DNA from: Phycisphaerae bacterium
GTDB taxonomy: Bacteria > Planctomycetota > Phycisphaerae > SM23-33
Direction: 5' to 3'
NCBI GenBank assembly: GCA_022866005.1
Contig: JALHTV010000280.1
Coordinates: 1-10,559 of the forward strand
Length of the DNA stretch: 10,559 nt
The notes below the pieces were generated by a model. The model worked only from the letters and a program-made list of their open reading frames with translations. It made no database searches and was not told the DNA's origin. Shown here piece after piece: positions 5,229-10,559 of this stretch. The position numbers were made by a program, and so were the translations under genes. Position 1 is the stretch's first letter, and each line of letters begins with the position of its first letter.

Positions 5229-5705
5229 ATGCCCCCCAACCCGCTGATCGAGTTGTCGCGAATCGACCCGGCACGCGTGGTCGTCGACCGCGAGGGCATC
5301 TACCGCGTCAATCCCCATCGCCACGAGTTCCAGCAGCTCGACGGCATCTGCCTGCTGGAGCGCCGCGAGCAGATGTTGGCGGGGTTCCGCGACGTGCGGG
5401 CGGATGAGTTCTGGGTCCGCGGGCACATTCCCGGCCGGCCGGTCTTCCCGGGCGTGCTGATGATCGAGACGGCCGCGCAGCTCGTGAGCTACTACGTCAT
5501 GAGCGGGCCGGACCGGCAGGGGGATTTTCTGGGCTTCGGCGGCGTGGATGACGTGAAGTTCCGCGGCACGGTCTGCCCCGGCAATCGGATCATCATGCTC
5601 GGCCGGATGCTGGAGGAGCGGCCGCGCCGGTGCGTCGGCGCCACGCAGGGTTTCGTCAACGGACAGATGGTCTACGAGGGTGTGATCACCGGCATGTGGT
5701 TGTGA
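5229..5705 (+). CDS. FabA/FabZ-type hot-dog 3-hydroxyacyl-ACP dehydratase
   Basis: The product is 158 residues, the usual size for a single hot-dog domain. It carries HRHEFQQLDGI (30-40), the counterpart of the HRxPFLLVD segment of FabZ. GHIPGRPVFPGVLMIETAAQL (residues 65-84, Gln included) then supplies the catalytic His66 and the acidic Glu80 on the central helix. FxGxVxPG (111-118) is the conserved later strand. FabZ proteins dehydrate (3R)-3-hydroxyacyl-ACP to trans-2-enoyl-ACP in fatty acid elongation. The sequence is divergent, and such paralogues can serve other acyl or polyketide chains, so no symbol is given. The ATG at 5229 is backed by GGAGAGG 6 bases upstream. It is the first gene of a plus-strand cluster; the next gene begins within 26 bases or overlaps. 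Confidence 0.85.
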   Translation: MPPNPLIELSRIDPARVVVDREGIYRVNPHRHEFQQLDGICLLERREQMLAGFRDVRADEFWVRGHIPGRPVFPGVLMIETAAQLVSYYVMSGPDRQGDFLGFGGVDDVKFRGTVCPGNRIIMLGRMLEERPRRCVGATQGFVNGQMVYEGVITGMWL

Positions 5706-5731
5706 CGCCCCGGTGGGGGCCTGCGGCAGCC

Positions 5732-6922
5732 ATGACGGACTGGAGAGGTCAGTTCGACAGCCACCTGACGGTCCGCCCACCCGTCGATGATGCCACGCTC
5801 TCCCAGGTGCCTGCCAAGCGCGGCCTGTTGCTTCTGCTGGGCGAAGATAGCCGGCCGCTGATCCTTCTGGTGGCCGCTGACCTGCGGGGGCGGCTGCGCG
5901 GGCGGCTCGCGGCCCCGGCCGACGGACGGACGTCCAGCCGGCAGGTGGACTGGCGGCAGGTCACGGGGGAGGTCCTCTGGAAGCTCACCGACAGCCACTT
6001 CGAGAGTGACTTTCACTACCTTCAGATCGCCCGGAGCATCTGGCCGGATGGATTTGCCAAGTTGCTCCCCTGGCGGGCGGGGCGCTTTGTGCACGTCGAT
6101 CCCGGCGGGCGCGTGCCGCACTTTGCGAAGGTCAATTGCCTCACTGCCCCGCCGGGCGTGTGCCTGGGGCCGTTCCCCAGCGCGCGCTGGGCCCAGGGCT
6201 TCATCGACATCCTGGAGGACGGCTTCGATCTCTGCCGCGACAGCCGGCGCCTGGCCCAGGCCCCGCGCGCCCGGCCGTGCGCGTATCGGCAGATGGGGCG
6301 ATGCCTGGGCGTCTGCGACGGGAGTATCGCCATGGAGACCTATCGCGCCGCGGTCGCGCGGGCGGCGCCCTTCGCCGCCGGCGACCGGGGGACCCTCCTC
6401 GGTGAGCTTGAGGCGAAGATGAAGCACGCGGCGGGGCAACTTCGCTTCGAGGACGCCGCGGCCCTCAAGACTCACCTCCAGCGGCTGGGCGGTCTGGACT
6501 CCCCCGCCTACGCGCACGTAGCCCGGGGGGAGGCGTTTCAGTTCATCCTGGTTCAGCGCGGCGCCCGCAAGGCAGCCAAGGTCTTCCTGGCCGATCGCGG
6601 GCTGATCGTCCCCGCCGGTCCGCTCACCTGGCCGCTGAAGGCGGGGGAGCTTTCGGCTGTGCTGCACCGCATGGCCGAGCTGGTCACTGATGCCGGTGCC
6701 CCCGGCCGGTACGACCTGTGGCGCGTGGCCCTGGTGGCCTGCTATCTTCTGGCCGGCCCGCAGCGCCGCGGGGTGATCCTGAGGTGGGGCGGCGGCCTGA
6801 CCGCTGAGGCGCTGGGGGAGGCGGTGGCGCAGTCCAGCCAGGCCCTGGGGCTGACTCGCCCGCCGCGGGCCGCCGGGTTGGACGACGCAGCGCCTTCGGT
6901 CGGGTCCCCCGGCCCGATATAA
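5732..6922 (+). CDS. UvrC-like protein with UVR motif but no recognisable nuclease sites
   Basis: The 396-residue product resembles only the first two-thirds of UvrC, the incision subunit of nucleotide excision repair (usually about 600 residues). GPFPSA (146-151) and a four-cysteine array (Cys168, Cys183, Cys191, Cys195) match the UvrC region that binds an iron-sulfur cluster, including its C-x7-C-x3-C spacing. LGELEAKMKHAAGQLRFEDA (223-242) is a UVR motif, the UvrB contact. The N-terminal 110 residues occupy the GIY-YIG position, but its Tyr and Gly signatures are absent (KRGLLLLLG and LLVAADLRGRL instead). No DDH/RNase H-like endonuclease domain or HhH repeat follows the UVR; residues 260-396 are unassigned. 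It may be a catalytically dead UvrB partner. ATG 5732 lacks a good Shine-Dalgarno; an in-frame GTG at 5702 overlaps the upstream stop (GTGA) and would suggest translational coupling. Confidence 0.75.
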   Translation: MTDWRGQFDSHLTVRPPVDDATLSQVPAKRGLLLLLGEDSRPLILLVAADLRGRLRGRLAAPADGRTSSRQVDWRQVTGEVLWKLTDSHFESDFHYLQIARSIWPDGFAKLLPWRAGRFVHVDPGGRVPHFAKVNCLTAPPGVCLGPFPSARWAQGFIDILEDGFDLCRDSRRLAQAPRARPCAYRQMGRCLGVCDGSIAMETYRAAVARAAPFAAGDRGTLLGELEAKMKHAAGQLRFEDAAALKTHLQRLGGLDSPAYAHVARGEAFQFILVQRGARKAAKVFLADRGLIVPAGPLTWPLKAGELSAVLHRMAELVTDAGAPGRYDLWRVALVACYLLAGPQRRGVILRWGGGLTAEALGEAVAQSSQALGLTRPPRAAGLDDAAPSVGSPGPI

Positions 6923-6923
6923 T
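6895..6923 (+). promoter_or_regulatory. Internal promoter candidate for the AsmA-like gene (perfect TATAAT)
   Basis: A perfect -10 hexamer, TATAAT, lies at 6918-6923 and overlaps the TAA stop of the UvrC-like gene. The hexamer at 17-base spacing, TTCGGT (6895-6900), is a poor -35. Transcription would begin near 6930, about 12 bases before the ATG at 6942. The Shine-Dalgarno GGAGG (6935-6939) is only 2 bases from that ATG, an unusually tight spacing. Confidence 0.4.
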
Positions 6924-6941
6924 TGTGGGCCGGCGGAGGCC

Positions 6942-9900
6942 ATGAACAGAGTCACCCAGGCCTATCGACGTTTCTTCTCGCGCCGGAGGCGCCTGTGGCG
7001 GTACGTCTCGCCTCGGCGGCGGGTGGCGGCGCTGGTGATCCTGGCGACGCTGCTGGGGGTCGCCTACGCCTACGGGCGGTTGACCCACGATGATCGCGTC
7101 CGTCGGCACGCCCGCAACTACCTCAAGGCGCTGACCGGCGGGCGCGTGGAGATCGGCCAGGCGCACTTTGGGCTGCTGTCCGGCGTGACGCTGCGGGAGG
7201 TGAGGGTGTACGTCCCCGGTGAGCCGGCGGCGGAACCCTTCTTCCGGGCTAAGACGGTCCTGCTGAGACACAGGCCCTGGGCGGCGCTGTGGCACAGGAC
7301 GCTCGAGCCGCAGGAGGTCGTCTGCCTGGAACCGGTCGTCACGCTGGAGCACGATGCCCAGCAGGACCGCTACAACTTTCAGGGTTTCTTCCCGAGGGCG
7401 GGGCAGTCGGCCCCGCGCGAGATCACCGCGGACCTGCCCCCGATCCACGTCCGCCAGGGCCGGCTGCGATGGGTGGACGTTGACCACGGCCTGCGCATCC
7501 CCTTCGACGAGATGCCCGTGACGTTGTCGATGACGGCCGGCCAGGAGGGAGAGTACGTCATCACCTTTGAGGAGCAGCGCGAAGGCGGACAGCCTGTGAT
7601 TTCCGGCCGGCTGTCGCTGGACCTGCGCACCGGCCAGGCCAGGGTACTGGACGGGACCGTGCCGATCCCCAACCTCGACAAGGCCCTGCCCGGCAAGTAC
7701 CGCCAGTGGCGCCAGCGCTATGACGTCCGCGGCGAGGTCCGCCTGGTCGGGCCGGAGCAGCCGTCCGCCCAGGGCCAGGCCATGGAGTGCCGGCTGGTGG
7801 ACGTGTCGCTGACCCTTCCAGCCGAGGAGGGCGGGCTGGAGCTGGCCCACGTGGCTGGGACGGTGGGGTTCGAGGAGGCGGGCGTGACGCTGCGCGACGT
7901 GGCCGGGCAAGTCCCCGCCGCCGGCGGGTCGGAGTTCGTGCTGTCGGGCCGGTACGAAGGCTACGAGGCCGACAGCCCCTTCCGCCTGTCGGCGTCCGCC
8001 CCGTCGGTATGGCTGCCCGATCCGTCCCAGGCCGGCGGCCAACTCACCGGGCTGCTCGAGAGGCTCTCGCGCGATTACGGTCTGATCGGCCGCTGCGAAG
8101 TGGGCGCCGAGATCTGGCGCGAGCCGGGCGGCACGATCGACTACCGCGCGACGGCCCGGCCACAGGGGATGGTCGCCACCTGCCGGCGCGTACCGTACCG
8201 GTTGGAGGACATCACCGGCCAGATCGAGATCACCCCCGCCGCAGTCACGCTGCGCGGCATCCGCGGGCGCCGCCACGGAGCGAGCATCGGCCTGGAGGGC
8301 GTGATCGTCCCCGCCGACAAGCCGGGCGCCACCCACCTGGACATCGCGGGCAAGGACGTGCTCCTGGACCGCGAATTCCGCGATGCGATGCCGTCGCCGG
8401 TGCAGAAGGTCTGGGATGTGGTCGATCCTTCCGGGCGCCTGTCGGGGGCGGTGAAGCTGACCTGGGACGGCAAGGGAAAGATCGACCAGGTCGACGCCGC
8501 CATCGAGTTCACCGGGCAGACGTCGGCCCGGCCGCGTGAGTTTCCCTACCCGGTGGACAACCTCATCGGCCGGGCGACGGTCCGCAACCGAGACGTCGTC
8601 GTGGAGGATGTGCGCGGCCGGCGGGGCGGGATGAGCTGCCTGGTCAGCGGACGCCTCCTGGACGCCGGGCGTGAAGAGATGGACATGGACCTGGCCATCG
8701 AGGCCCGGCGCCTGCCGTTGGACTGGGAGCTCACCGACGCGCTGCCACCGCAGGCCCGCGAGGCCATGGTCTCGCTCCACGCCGCCGGCTGGGCCGACCG
8801 GGTGCGATGCCGCCTGCTTCGCAACCCCGCGGGCACGTTCCGCTACGAGGTCCAGGCGGCGGTGGAGGAACTGTCGTTTCAGCCTGAGGCCGTGCCGTGC
8901 CAGGTCACCGGTGCCCGCGGCGAGATCCAGATCACCCCCGGACGGGTCACGCTCAAGGACCTGACCGGCCTGTGCAACCGCGGAACGGTCGTCATCGCCG
9001 GCAGCGCGCTGCTGGGAGGCCAGCGACTGGGCCTGGACCTGCTCGTTAAGGCCGCGGACCTGCACATGGACGACCGGTTGCTCTCGGCCTTGCCCACGGA
9101 GCTGAGCGATGTGAGCGGTCGATTGTCGATTGCCGGTCCGGCGGACATCGACCTGGCGGTCAAGTCCGGGCAGGAGCCGGGGCCGGTGGACTATCGGCTG
9201 ACGGTCCTCCCGCACGGGATGCAGATTCGTCACGAAGGCTTGGCCTTGGCGTTTTCCGGCGTGCGGGGCACGGTCCTGGCCAGTCCCGACCGGATCGAGC
9301 TGATCGGCCTGAGCACCGCAGGGGGTTCATCGCCCGCTCGCCTGGAGGGTGTGATTTCCACAGGCCCCGAGAGCATCTCCGGTGACGTCCGCCTGGTCGC
9401 GACGGACCTGCCGATTCCCGCCGGACTGGCTGCGGCGATGCCCGCGGAGGTCAGCGCGCTGATGGGTCGCGTGGGCAGCGGCGGGGTGTGCGACGTCGAC
9501 TTCCGCCGGCTCGCCTGGACCCGCCCGCGGCGGTCCGCCACGACCGGTTCGGCCCCAGCGACGGCCTCGGCCGCGGGCGGCCCGGCGGGGCAGACGGCGT
9601 GGGAACTGGAGGGCAGCGTTCGCATGGGGGGCCTGGTCGTCGATCTGGACTTCGGCCAACGGACCCTCTGGGGCCTCTTGGAGGGTCAGGTCGCTTGTGC
9701 CGGTGGCAGCCTGGCTGTGGAAGCCGACTTGTCGCTCAGCGAGATCAAGCTCGGCCCGCGTCGCCTGAGTGACGTTCACGCGCGGATCATCAAGCCGGCG
9801 GGCGCCTCGATGATGCGGATCGACAACCTCTCGGCCCACGTCCACGGCGGCCGGGCGGCAGGGTTCGCCGAGATCGCGCTGACCGAACCCATGCGATACG

Positions 9901-10484
9901 GGGTGAGCCTGTCGGTGGAGGACCTGGACTTGCACGACCTGTTCTACTCCGGTGAGGGGGGGCCGACCACCCGGCCGGGGTTCGACGTGCAGGGCCGGTT
10001 GCGGGGCAACATCCAGATGACCGCCACCGCCGGGAAGCTCGAGACCCGCCAGGCCTCCGGCGTGCTGAAGATCGCCAAGGCCCGGATCGACAAGCTGCCC
10101 GTCGTGCTGGGATTCGTTCACATCATCTACTTGTGGCTGCCGGGTGAGGAAACCTTCACCGAGGGGGACGTGACCTACCGCCTGCGAGGCGAGAAGCTGA
10201 TCTTCGAGGAGATCTCCCTGCGCGGGCCGGCGATGTCGCTGCTGGGGTCCGGCTGGGTGAACATGAAAGACGAATCGCTGCACCTGACGTTTCTGACCGG
10301 GCCGCCGGGCTACCTGCCGCGGATTGCCGGGGTGGAGGGCCTGCTGCGCGGCCTGACGCGGGAGATTGCGGAGATCCGCGTCACGGGCACGCTGAGCAAG
10401 CCCTTCCCGCAGACCGTGGCGCTGGCGGGGCTGGAGGAGGCGGTCCGCAGGCTGCTCAGCCCCGAGCACCAGGACGAAGAGTGA
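6942..10484 (+). CDS. AsmA-like giant periplasmic protein with tandem ~117-residue modules
   Basis: The 1180-residue product has a basic cytoplasmic N-terminus (Arg-rich, residues 9-27), one transmembrane helix (about 28-44), and then a long, strand-rich periplasmic body. Residues 60-135 (GGRVEIGQAHFGLLSGVTLR, then KTVLLRHRPW) are typical of AsmA/TamB/YhdP-type N-termini. The C-terminal 170 residues (SGVLKIAKARIDKLPVVLG onward) resemble the AsmA-type C-terminal region. Between them about six repeats occur, with ALP/AMP anchors at 250, 484, 602, 718 and 834 and strand anchors at 306, 426, 543, 660 and 776. By family knowledge AsmA-like proteins form long hydrophobic grooves linked to phospholipid transport between membranes. 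A Ser/Ala/Gly-rich insert (864-884) interrupts the last repeat. GGAGG ends two bases before the ATG. The gene starts 19 bases after the UvrC-like stop. Confidence 0.82.
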   Translation: MNRVTQAYRRFFSRRRRLWRYVSPRRRVAALVILATLLGVAYAYGRLTHDDRVRRHARNYLKALTGGRVEIGQAHFGLLSGVTLREVRVYVPGEPAAEPFFRAKTVLLRHRPWAALWHRTLEPQEVVCLEPVVTLEHDAQQDRYNFQGFFPRAGQSAPREITADLPPIHVRQGRLRWVDVDHGLRIPFDEMPVTLSMTAGQEGEYVITFEEQREGGQPVISGRLSLDLRTGQARVLDGTVPIPNLDKALPGKYRQWRQRYDVRGEVRLVGPEQPSAQGQAMECRLVDVSLTLPAEEGGLELAHVAGTVGFEEAGVTLRDVAGQVPAAGGSEFVLSGRYEGYEADSPFRLSASAPSVWLPDPSQAGGQLTGLLERLSRDYGLIGRCEVGAEIWREPGGTIDYRATARPQGMVATCRRVPYRLEDITGQIEITPAAVTLRGIRGRRHGASIGLEGVIVPADKPGATHLDIAGKDVLLDREFRDAMPSPVQKVWDVVDPSGRLSGAVKLTWDGKGKIDQVDAAIEFTGQTSARPREFPYPVDNLIGRATVRNRDVVVEDVRGRRGGMSCLVSGRLLDAGREEMDMDLAIEARRLPLDWELTDALPPQAREAMVSLHAAGWADRVRCRLLRNPAGTFRYEVQAAVEELSFQPEAVPCQVTGARGEIQITPGRVTLKDLTGLCNRGTVVIAGSALLGGQRLGLDLLVKAADLHMDDRLLSALPTELSDVSGRLSIAGPADIDLAVKSGQEPGPVDYRLTVLPHGMQIRHEGLALAFSGVRGTVLASPDRIELIGLSTAGGSSPARLEGVISTGPESISGDVRLVATDLPIPAGLAAAMPAEVSALMGRVGSGGVCDVDFRRLAWTRPRRSATTGSAPATASAAGGPAGQTAWELEGSVRMGGLVVDLDFGQRTLWGLLEGQVACAGGSLAVEADLSLSEIKLGPRRLSDVHARIIKPAGASMMRIDNLSAHVHGGRAAGFAEIALTEPMRYGVSLSVEDLDLHDLFYSGEGGPTTRPGFDVQGRLRGNIQMTATAGKLETRQASGVLKIAKARIDKLPVVLGFVHIIYLWLPGEETFTEGDVTYRLRGEKLIFEEISLRGPAMSLLGSGWVNMKDESLHLTFLTGPPGYLPRIAGVEGLLRGLTREIAEIRVTGTLSKPFPQTVALAGLEEAVRRLLSPEHQDEE

Positions 10485-10509
10485 CCCCTCGAGGTAAGGA
10501 GAACCATTG

Positions 10510-10559
10510 ATGGCCAAGGTGAAAGTCGGCGTGATCGGGGGCAGCGGACTGGGCGATGC
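10510..10559 (+). CDS. mtnP: Probable S-methyl-5'-thioadenosine phosphorylase, N-terminus (cut by window end)
   Basis: Sixteen codons are visible: MAKVKVGVIGGSGLGD, then a truncated Ala codon. The VGVIGGSGL stretch is the phosphate-binding start of the MTAP/PNP family of purine nucleoside phosphorylases, which cleave 5'-methylthioadenosine to adenine and methylthioribose-1-phosphate in methionine salvage. With so little sequence a related purine nucleoside phosphorylase is equally possible. AAGGAG at 10496-10501 lies 8 bases before the ATG and fixes the start. It follows the AsmA-like stop by 25 bases with no terminator, so it is probably co-transcribed. Confidence 0.7.
   Translation, partial: MAKVKVGVIGGSGLGD

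Noticed and set aside
5672..6955. 427-codon minus-strand frame opposite the UvrC-like gene
   Set aside because: It has low-complexity Pro/Arg/Gly composition and no motif. The plus frame has the UVR and cysteine motifs.
6684..9233. 849-codon open frame on the minus strand opposite the AsmA-like gene
   Set aside because: It is a shadow of a GC-rich gene. Its translation is rich in Arg, Ala, Pro and His with no domain, while the plus frame shows a membrane helix, periodic repeats and an AsmA-type C-terminus.

Overview
The window is GC-rich DNA from a bacterial chromosome, fully packed with genes except for one 516-base gap. A PEP-CTERM surface protein, an AsmA-type giant periplasmic protein, housekeeping genes and strongly G/C-ending codons together suggest a diderm bacterium, most likely Planctomycetota (Phycisphaerae-like). 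That assignment rests on gene flavour only. I see no mobile element, CRISPR array, tRNA or rRNA.

Layout. (1) 1-272: the 3' end of gltX (glutamyl-tRNA synthetase), plus strand. (2) 273-788: a non-coding gap full of inverted repeats and purine-rich Shine-Dalgarno-like motifs, ending in the ribosome binding site of the next gene. (3) 789-1496: a secreted PEP-CTERM protein with a Cys...Phe-Gln-x-x-Leu-Trp pattern reminiscent of thioester domains. (4) 1497-1625: a convergent junction with hairpins. (5) 1626-4304, minus strand: topA, DNA topoisomerase I with four C4 zinc ribbons. (6) 4509-5051, minus strand: a macro-domain protein followed by a good intrinsic terminator, so topA probably has its own promoter. 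(7) 5052-5228: a divergent promoter region with a perfect 7-1-7 palindrome. (8) 5229 to the window end, plus strand: a probable operon of a FabA/FabZ-type hot-dog dehydratase, a UvrC-like protein lacking recognisable nuclease sites, a 1180-residue AsmA-like protein, and the first codons of a probable methylthioadenosine phosphorylase gene (mtnP).

The least ordinary items are four. The UvrC-like protein keeps the cysteine motif and UVR motif but has lost the GIY-YIG signature and the C-terminal endonuclease. The AsmA-like protein is built from about six repeats of roughly 117 residues. The leader of the PEP-CTERM gene can fold extensively. The PEP-CTERM protein may carry an internal thioester. 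How the operon genes work together is not obvious: the dehydratase and the AsmA-like protein fit envelope lipid synthesis and transport, while the UvrC-like and mtnP genes may be there only for co-expression.
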